Shown here piece by piece: positions 31,942 through 41,961 of a stretch of DNA of 64,000 bases. Both the position numbers and the translations under genes were made by a program. The number at the start of each line of letters is the position of its first letter. Within the stretch, counting starts at the first letter, position 1. The notes beneath the pieces were generated by a model, which was not told the origin of the DNA, searched no databases, and saw nothing but the letters and a program-made list of their open reading frames with translations. Source of the DNA: Amycolatopsis sp. CA-128772 (GTDB taxonomy: Bacteria; Actinomycetota; Actinomycetes; Mycobacteriales; Pseudonocardiaceae); assembly GCF_002904295.1 (NCBI RefSeq), contig NZ_PPHG01000082.1, forward strand, positions 61,568 to 125,567, in the 5' to 3' direction.

Positions 31942-32774
31942 GGCGCGGATTCGGGGTTTTGCGCAGGCCGCGATTTCGGCCCGGGTTCTCGGGCGTCTGG
32001 CACTTCATGGCGAGGTGCCGCAGCACCCTCCCCGCCGATCGGGTGCAGCCTGTTCGATGTCAGGACGGCCCAGACGACCTTGCCCCCGGCCCAGGACTGG
32101 TTGCATCCCCACCGGTGCGCGGTCTGGGCGACCAGCCGGAGTCCGACCCCGTGCTCCTTGGGGCGCTCGAGCAGTATTGCCCGCCGCGGGTCGTCGTCGG
32201 CGACCGAGACGGTGAACGTGCGCGGGCGGAGCTCCAGCCGCAGCCGGGGGTACGACTTCGTGTGCCGGATCGCGTTCTCCACCAGCTCGGTCGCGATCAG
32301 GAGGGCGTCGTCGACGTGCTCGCGCACGTCCCACTGCGCGCATGTCCGGCCGACGAAAGCCCGGGCGGCCGCGGAGGCGTGCGGCGACGAGGCCAGCAGT
32401 TGCAGCGCTCGACGGCGGGTTGGGCGGTCACGTGCCCGTTCGGCCGTGGGAACGTCGGCGTGGACCGGCGGATCTGCTCCCCGCGTCGCCAGCAGTGCCA
32501 CGTGGTCCGGCCGATCGGTGACCACCGCGAACGGGAGTCCCGGCCAGTCGCCGATCCGCACGGCAATCGTGGTGAAAACACTCATCAAGCTGTCGTCGTC
32601 GACTTCGAGGCCTTGGATGTCGGCGATCACGCTCTCCGGCGCGTCCGTGGCCACCTTGAGCACGCCGTCGCGCAGCTCGCGATAGCTGTCCTGGCTCAGC
32701 GCGCCGGTCAAGGTCGCGACGGTCGACTCGGCGCGGTAGTGGGGCACCAGCTGCAGGCCGTTTTCAGTGGTCAT
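31938..32774 (-). CDS. STAS-HATPase fusion, RsbW-like regulator 2
   Basis: The 278-residue protein shares the same two-domain layout: a STAS-like domain (about residues 8-105, STVATLTGALSQDSYRELRDGVLKV) and HATPase_c_2 (about 135-245) with N box ELVENAIRHTKS and GVGLRLVAQTAHRWG, GGKVVWAVLTS. It carries an extra 35-residue Pro/Glu-rich tail after the ATPase, absent from its paralogue. ATG 32774 has no obvious strong site but overlaps the end of the upstream small frame, so translation may be coupled. The two paralogues probably arose by tandem duplication. Confidence 0.88.
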   Translation of the reverse strand: MTTENGLQLVPHYRAESTVATLTGALSQDSYRELRDGVLKVATDAPESVIADIQGLEVDDDSLMSVFTTIAVRIGDWPGLPFAVVTDRPDHVALLATRGADPPVHADVPTAERARDRPTRRRALQLLASSPHASAAARAFVGRTCAQWDVREHVDDALLIATELVENAIRHTKSYPRLRLELRPRTFTVSVADDDPRRAILLERPKEHGVGLRLVAQTAHRWGCNQSWAGGKVVWAVLTSNRLHPIGGEGAAAPRHEVPDAREPGPKSRPAQNPESAP

Positions 32775-33045
32775 GTGCTCGCCTCGATTTCGTGACTCCG
32801 GACGAGGCGCGCCACGAGCAGGGCGCCGTGATCGGCTCCTGGCCGGGCGGGATGTCGGTCGGGGCAGGGCCGGAGCAGCAGATCAGCGACGCCGTCGGCG
32901 GCTGCCGGACCGCACACGGCGAGCCGTAAAGGTCGTAGGTCGGCGTCCCTTGCGGCTGAGGCGACCACTCGCCCCCCGCGATACCGCTGATCGGGGTGAG
33001 TTCAGTTTCGCCGGTCCGCTCGGGTGGTTCCGCCACTGCAGACAT
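32764..33045 (-). CDS. Possible small Pro/Cys-containing protein
   Basis: This 93-residue frame (MSAVAEPPERTGETELTPIS at the start) opens with an ATG that overlaps the stop of an 11-codon leader frame (TGATG) and ends 11 bases into the next gene, so its translation could be coupled at both sides. It is Pro/Ser/Thr-rich with four cysteines (LICCSG, APCSW) and matches no family I know. Codon use is only moderately typical. An alternative frame at 32771-32968 overlaps it, so this call is weak. Confidence 0.35.
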   Translation of the reverse strand: MSAVAEPPERTGETELTPISGIAGGEWSPQPQGTPTYDLYGSPCAVRQPPTASLICCSGPAPTDIPPGQEPITAPCSWRASSGVTKSRRAHDH

Positions 33046-33080
33046 CAGACGGCCGATTCGAGGGCTGTCGCGGTGGTCAT
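33045..33080 (-). CDS. Possible 11-residue leader peptide
   Basis: ATG at 33080 stands four bases after GGAGGATCTG, one of the strongest ribosome-binding sites in this region. It starts the short frame MTTATALESAV ending in TGA at 33047-33045. The stop shares a base with the next ATG (TGATG). Such a short frame with a strong site suggests a translated leader for the signalling operon, or simply a coupled start. It is too short to judge by codon use. Confidence 0.35.
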   Translation of the reverse strand: MTTATALESAV

Positions 33081-33524
33081 CAGATCCTCCGACGGTGTAG
33101 GCCACTTCGGTGGCACCGCCGGGGGCAGGAGCGGGACACGCCGCCAGCCGACGGAAACGTCAGCGCGGCTGATGCCCGTCATGATAGCCCAAGGCGGACG
33201 CCGCAAAGGGATGAAAACCGGCGTTGGACCACGTAGTCCCGGCGGGTCAGCGTTCGATGACGCCGTAGTGGATAGCGAGCCCAGCAAAATCCGATCCCTG
33301 ACGCCGGGTTGCTCGATCGACAAGGTGCCGCATGGTCGACTTGCCAAGCCGGTGGCCGGCCTCCCAGAAGGCTGAGACGTCACCCGCCGTCTCGGGTACG
33401 CGCCACGGTGTCGACGCCGCGATGCGCCACAGCGGTGGGCCGCGTCGGGAGCGATTCGTTGCCAAGCAGACGACGCTGGTTCCGCCGAGTATCCGAAGGA
33501 ATGACCGCCAACTCGGCATGTCAC
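33081..33524. other. Gap of 444 bases with at most one weak reading frame
   Basis: Codon use here is weaker than elsewhere. The best candidate is a minus-strand frame at 33247-33519 (about 90 residues, MPSWRSFLRILGGTSVV at the start, ending HYGVIER). It has many rare third-base A/T codons and no known motif. It may be a decayed gene or non-coding DNA left by the insertion next to tRNA-Ile. Confidence 0.35.
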
Positions 33525-33602
33525 TCACTTTGTCACTCAGATGACGCAAAAGCCCGGCTCGCGTGAAGCGAACCGGGCTTGACGTGCGTGGGCCTACCAG
33601 GA
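33525..33602. repeat. Right copy of roughly 80-bp imperfect direct repeat (terminator and tRNA-Ile 3' end)
   Basis: The second copy aligns with 28724-28802 and includes the tRNA-Ile terminator hairpin (33550-33580, arms AAGCCCGGCTCGC and GCGAACCGGGCTT) and the first 14 bases of the tRNA-Ile region on the plus strand. Both copies share the flanking ACTTTGTCAC. The signalling genes lie between the copies. Confidence 0.75.
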
Positions 33603-33662
33603 CTTGAACCTGGGACCTCTTCGTTATCAGCGAAGCGCTCTAACCACCTGAGCTATAGGCCC
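33589..33662 (-). tRNA. tRNA-Ile (GAT anticodon)
   Basis: The 74-base gene reads GGGCCTATAGCTCAGGTGG at its 5' end, with anticodon stem-loop CTTCGCTGATAACGAAG (anticodon GAT), T-arm GGTTCAAGTCC and acceptor TAGGCCC plus discriminator A. The acceptor stem is perfectly paired and CCA is not encoded. It lies 49 bases after the DUF3566 gene, its usual place after gyrA. Its 3' end forms part of the roughly 80-bp repeat. Confidence 0.97.
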
Positions 33663-33683
33663 TCGAACGAGGAGAACTTTACA

Positions 33684-33701
33684 GGACCCCCGAAGGGGTC
33701 C
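33684..33701 (-). terminator. Small hairpin after the DUF3566 gene
   Basis: GGACCCC and GGGGTCC pair around a CGAA tetraloop (TTCG on the transcribed minus strand) between the DUF3566 stop and tRNA-Ile. A UUCG-capped 7-bp stem is a stable structure and could end gyrBA-DUF3566 transcription or only attenuate it before the tRNA. Confidence 0.5.
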
Positions 33702-33711
33702 CGCAACCGGG

Positions 33712-34347
33712 TCACTCCCGTTCCGACAGGGTGACCTCCAAGCCTCCCGCGAGGTCTGCCGACACGTTGTAGATGAACGCGCTCACCGTGGCCAGGGCCG
33801 ACACCAGGACGATGTTGATCGCGCCGAGGATGGCTGCGATGCCGAACACGCGGCCCGCGCTGATCAGGGGCTCGGAAGACGCGTTCGCCCCTTCGCCGCC
33901 GACCAGGGACGAGTACGTTCCGTTCAGTTTGTCCCACACGCCCATGCCGTCCAGGACCGTGTACAGGACTCCGACCGCCACCAGCCAGACGAAGAACATC
34001 GCCACGCCCAGGACCAGGGACAGCTTCAGCACCGACCACGGGTCGAACCTCTTGACCTGCAGTGAAGCGCGGCGTGGACCACGGCCCGGGCGGCGCAGGG
34101 CGCTCGGGCGAGCTCGCTGCGTCGAGGCCGGGGGGACGTCAGCGGAGCCGGACGCCGGCGCGGGCGGCGCGTCCCCGCCGCCGAACAGGCGGGGGGCTGC
34201 GCTGCCCGTCACCACGGCCGGGGCTGCTTCCTCCGTGGCCAGCTTGACCGTCGCTTCGGCGTCGCCTTCCTTGTCTACCCGCTGCCAGGGCGGGCTCGCC
34301 GGCGTTCCGTTCGAACCCGCTGCCTCGGGATTCTCGGTCGGTGTCAC
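33712..34347 (-). CDS. DUF3566 membrane protein
   Basis: The 211-residue protein has a disordered Pro/Ala/Ser-rich N-terminus (about 1-95) and a DUF3566 domain (about 96-211) with two membrane helices: LKLSLVLGVAMFFVWLVAVGVLYTVL (about 108-133) and IAAILGAINIVLVSALATVSAFIYN (about 172-196). It ends GGLEVTLSERE. The family is the conserved gene downstream of gyrA in actinobacteria (Rv0007-like) and is of unknown function. It is likely co-transcribed with gyrA, 49 bases downstream of that gene. Confidence 0.92.
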   Translation of the reverse strand: MTPTENPEAAGSNGTPASPPWQRVDKEGDAEATVKLATEEAAPAVVTGSAAPRLFGGGDAPPAPASGSADVPPASTQRARPSALRRPGRGPRRASLQVKRFDPWSVLKLSLVLGVAMFFVWLVAVGVLYTVLDGMGVWDKLNGTYSSLVGGEGANASSEPLISAGRVFGIAAILGAINIVLVSALATVSAFIYNVSADLAGGLEVTLSERE

Positions 34348-34396
34348 GAAGAGTCAGTCCTTACCCGTGCCGTGGGGGCGCTGTCCGTAGCCGAAC

Positions 34397-36943
<2,547 letters not shown>

Positions 36944-36994
36944 GAGGTCCTTCTCGGGTGCAGGGGCCTAGCGGGGACGAAGAACGGGGGACGC

Positions 36995-38962
36995 TTAGAC
37001 GTCCAGGAAGCGCACGTCCTTGGCGTTGCGCGTGATGAACGAGCGCCGTGCCTCGACGTCCTCGCCCATCAGGACCGAGAACAGCTCGTCGGCCTGGGCG
37101 GCGTCGTCGAGGGTGACCTGGCCCAGCAGCCGGTTGGCCGGGTCCATCGTGGTCTCCCACAGCTCTTCGGCGTTCATCTCGCCGAGACCCTTGTAGCGCT
37201 GGATCGCGTCGTCCTTCGGGAGCCGCTTGCCGGCCTCGACGCCCGCCTGGATGACGGCGTCGCGCTCGCGGTCGGAGTAGGCGTACTCCGGCTCGGACCG
37301 CGGCCACTTGATCTTGTACAGCGGCGGCCGCGACAGGAAGACGTGACCGTGCTCGATCAGCGGCGTCATGAACCGGAACAGCAGGGTGAGCAGCAGCGTG
37401 GTGATGTGCTGGCCGTCGACGTCGGCGTCCGCCATCAGCACGATCTTGTGGTAGCGCAGCTTCGCGATGTCGAACTCGTCGTGGATGCCGGTGCCGAGCG
37501 CGGTGATCAGCGACTGGACCTCGGTGTTCTTGAGGACGCGGTCGATACGGGCCTTCTCGACGTTGATGATCTTGCCGCGGATCGGCAGGATCGCCTGGTA
37601 CATCGAGTCCCGGCCCTCCTTGGCCGAGCCGCCGGCCGAGTCACCCTCGACGATGTAGAGCTCGCACTCCGACGGGTTGGTCGAGCGGCAGTCCTTGAGC
37701 TTGCCGGGCAGGCCGCCGATCTCCAGCGCGCCCTTGCGGCGGACGAGGTCACGCGCCTTGCGCGCGGCCATCCGGGCCTGGGCCGAGGAGATCGACTTGT
37801 TGATGATCGTCTTCGCCTCGGTCGGGTTGCGCTCGAACCAGTCCGCCAGCCACTCGTTCGACGTCTGCTGCACGAACGTCTTGGCCTCGCTGTTGCCCAG
37901 CTTGGTCTTGGTCTGGCCCTCGAACTGCGGCTCGGACAGCTTGATCGACACGATCGCGGCGAGGCCCTCGCGCACGTCGTCGCCGGTCAGGTTGGCGTCC
38001 TTCTCCTTGAGCAGCTTCTTGTCGCGCGCGTAGGAGTTGACGACCCGGGTCAGCGCGGCGCGGAAGCCCTCTTCGTGGGTGCCGCCCTCGTGGGTGTTGA
38101 TCGTGTTGGCGAAGGTGTAGACCGACGGCGTGAAGCCGGTGTTCCACTGCATCGCGACCTCGACCTCGAGGCCGGTGCCCTTGGCGTCGAAGGAGATGAC
38201 GCTGGGGTGGATCGGGTCCTTGCTGCCGTTGATGTGCTTGACGAAGTCCTCGAGCCCGCCCGGGTAGCAGTAGGTCTTTTCCTTGATCCGGGCGACCTTG
38301 CCCTCGGCGTCCGCTTCGGTCTCTTCGTCGGCGACGCGCTCGTCGCGCAGGGACAGCGTCAGGCCCTTGTTGAGGAACGCCATCTCCTGGAGCCGGCGCG
38401 AGATGGTCTCGAAGTTGTACGTCGTGGTCTCGAAGATGTCGCCGTCGGCCCAGAAGGTGATCGTGGTGCCGGTCTCGCTCGCCGGGCCGAGGTCCTCGAG
38501 CGGGCCGGGGATCTGGTCGGTGTACTCCTGGCGCCAGCTGCGGCCGCCGTACTTGACCTCGGCGAGCAGCTTCTTCGACAGCGCGTTCACCACGGAGACG
38601 CCGACGCCGTGCAGGCCGCCGGACACCGCGTAGGAGTCGCTGTCGAACTTGCCGCCCGCGTGCAGCACGGTGAGCACGACCTCGAGGGTCGGCTTCTGCT
38701 CCTTGGGGTGCATGTCGACCGGGATGCCGCGGCCGTCGTCGACGACGCGCACCCCGCCGTCGGCGAGGAGAGTAACCTCGACCTTGGTCGCGTGGCCGGC
38801 CATCGCCTCGTCGACGGAGTTGTCGACGACTTCCTGGACGAGGTGGTGCAGCCCGCGTTCACCGGTGGAACCGATGTACATGCCGGGGCGCTTGCGGACC
38901 GCTTCGAGGCCTTCGAGCACCGTGATCGACGACGCGTTGTACTCGCTCTTGTTCTCGGTCAC
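36995..38962 (-). CDS. gyrB: DNA gyrase subunit B
   Basis: The 655-residue ATPase subunit begins at GTG 38962 (MTENKSEYNASSITVLEGLE) behind GGAGAA; an upstream start would add 25 residues of low-complexity sequence and is not favoured. GHKL motifs are EVVDNSVDEAMAG (N box), VVDDGRGIPVD and GGLHGVGVSVVNAL. The Toprim domain has VEGDSAGGSAKEGRD and the metal-binding DADVDGQHI. It forms the A2B2 holoenzyme that introduces negative supercoils. Its position upstream of gyrA and downstream of dciA matches other actinobacteria. Confidence 0.99.
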   Translation of the reverse strand: MTENKSEYNASSITVLEGLEAVRKRPGMYIGSTGERGLHHLVQEVVDNSVDEAMAGHATKVEVTLLADGGVRVVDDGRGIPVDMHPKEQKPTLEVVLTVLHAGGKFDSDSYAVSGGLHGVGVSVVNALSKKLLAEVKYGGRSWRQEYTDQIPGPLEDLGPASETGTTITFWADGDIFETTTYNFETISRRLQEMAFLNKGLTLSLRDERVADEETEADAEGKVARIKEKTYCYPGGLEDFVKHINGSKDPIHPSVISFDAKGTGLEVEVAMQWNTGFTPSVYTFANTINTHEGGTHEEGFRAALTRVVNSYARDKKLLKEKDANLTGDDVREGLAAIVSIKLSEPQFEGQTKTKLGNSEAKTFVQQTSNEWLADWFERNPTEAKTIINKSISSAQARMAARKARDLVRRKGALEIGGLPGKLKDCRSTNPSECELYIVEGDSAGGSAKEGRDSMYQAILPIRGKIINVEKARIDRVLKNTEVQSLITALGTGIHDEFDIAKLRYHKIVLMADADVDGQHITTLLLTLLFRFMTPLIEHGHVFLSRPPLYKIKWPRSEPEYAYSDRERDAVIQAGVEAGKRLPKDDAIQRYKGLGEMNAEELWETTMDPANRLLGQVTLDDAAQADELFSVLMGEDVEARRSFITRNAKDVRFLDV

Positions 38963-39159
38963 CGGCGTTGTTTCTCCTCGTCTCGCCCGAGCGGACGCTC
39001 GCTCCCTCCCAGTGTACTTGGCCACGTTCGCTGGCATGCGGCAAGGACACCCCTGAATGCGTCACAGACGAACGAAATCGGTTCGAGCCGAGTCTTGACG
39101 TAGCTCGGGAGGTCTGAATGCGTTCTCGGGGCATTCAACCGAGCAACGCGCAACCCGGG

Positions 39160-39879
39160 TCAGCCGTACGTGTCACGCGGGCCGCGACCCGGCACGTGCC
39201 GGGGCCCTTTCCGCCAGCTCGGAGCGGTCGGACCCTGGATCCGCATGCGTTTGACCACGCCGTTGCCGACGCCCGCCGCGATCTTGGCCAGCAGCTTTCC
39301 CTGCAGCAACCGCAGCTGGGTGGCCCACGCCGTGGAGCTGGCGCGGACGGTCAGCTCGCCGTCCTTGAGCGCGACCGGCTGCGCGTGCTCGGCGACGTCT
39401 TCGCCGACCAGCCGCGCCCACTGCGCGAAGACGCGGGCGCTGGTGACGCTCTCGTTCCAGCCGCGGTCCCGCATCAGCCGGGAGACGAGCTGCCCGAGCG
39501 GCTGCGGGTCGCGCGCGTCCGCACCCGGCCCCGACCAGCGGCGACGCCGCGGGTTCTGCCCGCCGCCGGTCGCCGGACGGCGCCGGCCGGGCGAGGTGCC
39601 CCGCTCCTTGGCCTTCGCCTTCGCGGCCTCCAGCGCGGCGTGCGCGAGGTCGCGGCCCGTCATGGGGACCTCGTTCGGCCCAACGTTGCTCTCACGCTCC
39701 GTATCCGTGGGTGACGGCGAGCGGTTTTCGGGCGCTTTGCGTCCCCCACCTGGCCGCAGAGTCACGGGCAGCGATAACTCGTTCACCGTGTTATCCACAC
39801 TGTCCACAGGTTTGTCCCCAGATCGGGTGCGGTTTGTGCCACCCGTCACACGGGGTGCTCGGTCGCCCGGTTCAGCCAC
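39160..39879 (-). CDS. dciA: DciA-like DUF721 protein
   Basis: The protein of about 239 residues has a variable N-terminus, an Ala/Lys/Gly-rich stretch (DLAHAALEAAKAKAKERG), and the DUF721 core (about residues 140-239) with LGQLVSRLMRDRGWNESVTSARVFAQWARLVGEDVAEHAQPVALKDGEL (shown in parts) and AWATQLRLLQGKLLAKIAAGVG. DUF721 proteins of the DciA type load the replicative helicase DnaB in bacteria lacking DnaC. GTG 39879 overlaps recF by eight bases; ATG 39894 is an alternative. Three DnaA-box-like sequences lie inside its 5' part. Position between recF and gyrB is the standard one. Confidence 0.85.
   Translation of the reverse strand: MAEPGDRAPRVTGGTNRTRSGDKPVDSVDNTVNELSLPVTLRPGGGRKAPENRSPSPTDTERESNVGPNEVPMTGRDLAHAALEAAKAKAKERGTSPGRRRPATGGGQNPRRRRWSGPGADARDPQPLGQLVSRLMRDRGWNESVTSARVFAQWARLVGEDVAEHAQPVALKDGELTVRASSTAWATQLRLLQGKLLAKIAAGVGNGVVKRMRIQGPTAPSWRKGPRHVPGRGPRDTYG
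39791..39820. promoter_or_regulatory. Cluster of three DnaA boxes inside dciA
   Basis: TTATCCACA (39791-39799) is followed directly by CTGTCCACA (39800-39808) and, after three bases, TTGTCCCCA (39812-39820). They are all in one orientation. The cluster lies in the coding sequence for the variable N-terminus of the DciA protein, about 3.5 kb from oriC. Confidence 0.6.
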
Positions 39880-41026
39880 GCGTGATCTCACCATCCGCCA
39901 CCACGAACCGGTGGCCGGCCAGCTCCCCGGGCACGTCTTCGTCCACCGCGGCGGTCACCAGCACCTGTTCGGCGCTCGCGGCCACCTCGGCCAGCCGGGC
40001 CCGGCGCTTGCGATCCAGCTCGGCGAACACGTCGTCGAGCAGCAGCACCGGCTCGCCCGCCTCCGCCCGCAGCAGCTCGTAGCTGCCGAGCCGGAGGGCG
40101 AGCGCGAACGACCACGACTCGCCGTGGCTCGCGTAGCCCTTGGCCGGCGCCTGGCCCAGGATCAGCTCCAGCTCGTCCCGGTGCGGGCCGACCAGGCTGA
40201 TCCCGCGCTCGAGTTCGGCCTTCCGGGCCTCGCCGAGCGCCTTGAGTAAGACGTCTTTCAGGACCGCCGGTTGCGCCCGTTCGCCATCCGGTACGCCGTA
40301 CGTCTCCGGCAGGGCCGCACCCAGCGACGACCGGTAGGTGATCTTCGCCGGCCGCGAGTCGGGGGCAACGCCCATGTACGCCGAAGCCGCGTACGGCGCC
40401 AGGTCGGCGACGAGGTTCAGGCGCGCGGCCAGCAGCTCCGCGCCCGCCACCGCCAGGTGGTCGTCCCAGACCTCCAGCGTCGACAACGCGTACGGGTCTT
40501 CGCGGCCCGTACGCCGTTTCCCCGCCGTTTTGAGCAGGGCGTTCCGCTGCTTCAGCACCTTCTCGTAGTCCGCCCGGACCCCCGCGTACCGCGGCGCGCG
40601 CAGCACCAGCAGCTCGTCGAGGAACCGGCGCCGCTCACCCGGGTCGCCGCGCACGAGCGCGAGGTCCTCCGGGGAGAACAGGACCGTGCGCAGGATCCCG
40701 AGCACGTCACGCGGCCGGCCGACCGCGCCGCGGTTGACCCGGGCGCGGTTCGCCCGGCCCGCGGTGATCTCCAGCTCGACCGTCAGCTCGCGGTCGTCGT
40801 TGACCACCGCGACGCGCACCAGCGCACGCTCGCAGCCGTGCCGGATCAGCGGCGCGTCCGTCGCCACGCGGTGCGAGCCCAGCGTGGCGACGTACCCGAT
40901 CGCTTCCAGCAGGTTGGTCTTGCCGCGGCCGTTCTGGCCGACCAGCACGGTCGGCCCCGGTTCGAGGGCGAGATCGGCCTGTGGCCAGGAGCGGAAGTCG
41001 GTGACCTGCAGGTGTCGCAGATACAC
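39872..41026 (-). CDS. recF: DNA replication/repair protein RecF
   Basis: The 384-residue SMC-like ATPase has Walker A LVGQNGRGKTNLLEAIGYV (about residues 28-46), the recF-type segment FSPEDLALVRGDPGERRRFLDELL (about 113-136), and C-terminal Walker B LLLDDVFAELDRKRRARL with the signature region FALALRLGSYELL ahead of it. RecF loads RecA at gaps together with RecO and RecR. The start MYLRHLQVTDFRSW is standard. It lies between gnd and dciA, with an overlap into dciA. Confidence 0.98.
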   Translation of the reverse strand: MYLRHLQVTDFRSWPQADLALEPGPTVLVGQNGRGKTNLLEAIGYVATLGSHRVATDAPLIRHGCERALVRVAVVNDDRELTVELEITAGRANRARVNRGAVGRPRDVLGILRTVLFSPEDLALVRGDPGERRRFLDELLVLRAPRYAGVRADYEKVLKQRNALLKTAGKRRTGREDPYALSTLEVWDDHLAVAGAELLAARLNLVADLAPYAASAYMGVAPDSRPAKITYRSSLGAALPETYGVPDGERAQPAVLKDVLLKALGEARKAELERGISLVGPHRDELELILGQAPAKGYASHGESWSFALALRLGSYELLRAEAGEPVLLLDDVFAELDRKRRARLAEVAASAEQVLVTAAVDEDVPGELAGHRFVVADGEITRG

Positions 41027-41036
41027 CAGCTGCTCC

Positions 41037-41927
41037 TTACCCGCCGACCTTCTTCACGGCGTGCCCGCCGAACTGGTTGCGCAGCGCGGCGACCGCACGC
41101 ATCGCGGCCGAGTGCTCCTGCCGCGACGCGAACCGCGCGAACAGCGCGGCCGAGATGACCGGCGCCGGCACCGCGTTGTTGATCGCCTCTTCGAGCGTCC
41201 ACCGGCCTTCGCCCGAATCCTCGACGTAGCCCTCGAGGTCGTCGAGCTCCGGGTCCTCGTCGAGCGCGCGCACGAGCAGGTCGAGCAGCCAGGACCGGAC
41301 GACCGTGCCGCGCTGCCAGCCCTTGATCACCGCGGGCACGTCCTTGACGACCTTCGCGGCCTCGAGCAGCTCGAAGCCTTCGGCGAAGGCCTGCATCATG
41401 CCGTACTCGATGCCGTTGTGGATCATCTTCGCGTAGTGCCCGGCGCCGACGTCGCCCGCGTGCGAGAAGCCCTCCTCGCGCGGGCCGTCCGGACGCAGCG
41501 CGTCGAAGATCGGCATCGCCTTCTCGACGTCGGCGGCCGCGCCGCCGACCATCAGGCCGTAGCCGTTCTCCTTGCCCCACACGCCACCGGACACACCGCA
41601 GTCGACGTAGCCGATGCTCTTCGCCGCGAGCAGGTCGGCGTTCAGCTTGTCGTCGGTGTACTTCGAGTTGCCGCCGTCGATCACCATGTCGCCGCCGGCG
41701 AGCAGGTTGCTCAGCTCGGTGACGGTCTGCCGGGTCGGCTCGCCGGCCGGGACCATGATCCAGACGATCCGCGGGGCGTCCAGTTTGGACACGAGGTCTT
41801 CGAGCGACGTCGTGTCGCTGACGTCCGGGTTGCGGTCGTAGCCGACCACCTCGTGACCGGCCGCGCGCAGCCGCTCACGCATGTTGAAGCCCATCTTGCC
41901 CAGGCCGATCAGACCGAGCTGAACCAT
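41037..41927 (-). CDS. gnd: 6-phosphogluconate dehydrogenase, decarboxylating
   Basis: The 296-residue enzyme belongs to the short GndA/YqeC-type group: MVQLGLIGLGKMGFNMRERL (NAD(P) motif GLGxMG), VIDGGNSKYTDDKLN, GVSGGVWGKENGYGLMVGG and the catalytic Lys-Asn region AGHYAKMIHNGIEYGMMQ. It oxidises 6-phosphogluconate to ribulose 5-phosphate and CO2 in the pentose phosphate pathway. ATG 41927 follows AAGGGGATC; an upstream start at 41948 is less likely. The short form is usually NAD-preferring. Its place between dnaN and recF is typical for actinobacteria. Confidence 0.95.
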   Translation of the reverse strand: MVQLGLIGLGKMGFNMRERLRAAGHEVVGYDRNPDVSDTTSLEDLVSKLDAPRIVWIMVPAGEPTRQTVTELSNLLAGGDMVIDGGNSKYTDDKLNADLLAAKSIGYVDCGVSGGVWGKENGYGLMVGGAAADVEKAMPIFDALRPDGPREEGFSHAGDVGAGHYAKMIHNGIEYGMMQAFAEGFELLEAAKVVKDVPAVIKGWQRGTVVRSWLLDLLVRALDEDPELDDLEGYVEDSGEGRWTLEEAINNAVPAPVISAALFARFASRQEHSAAMRAVAALRNQFGGHAVKKVGG

Positions 41928-41961
41928 CGAGATCCCCTTACGTGCCAAGGAAGTTTGCGGG

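Noticed and set aside
32771..32968. Alternative 65-codon minus-strand frame ending in an ATGA overlap with the STAS-HATPase gene
   Set aside because: It has rare CTA and TTA codons and no ribosome-binding site; the other frame is linked to a strong site, so this one is only mentioned.
33247..33549. Minus-strand 100-codon frame beside tRNA-Ile
   Set aside because: Third-base GC is clearly lower than in real neighbours, there is no ribosome-binding site or motif, and it runs into the repeat. It is mentioned as a possible remnant only.
28803..33588. Search for an integrase, transposase or relaxase in the proposed island
   Set aside because: None was found in any frame, so the mobile origin rests on the repeat and gene layout alone.
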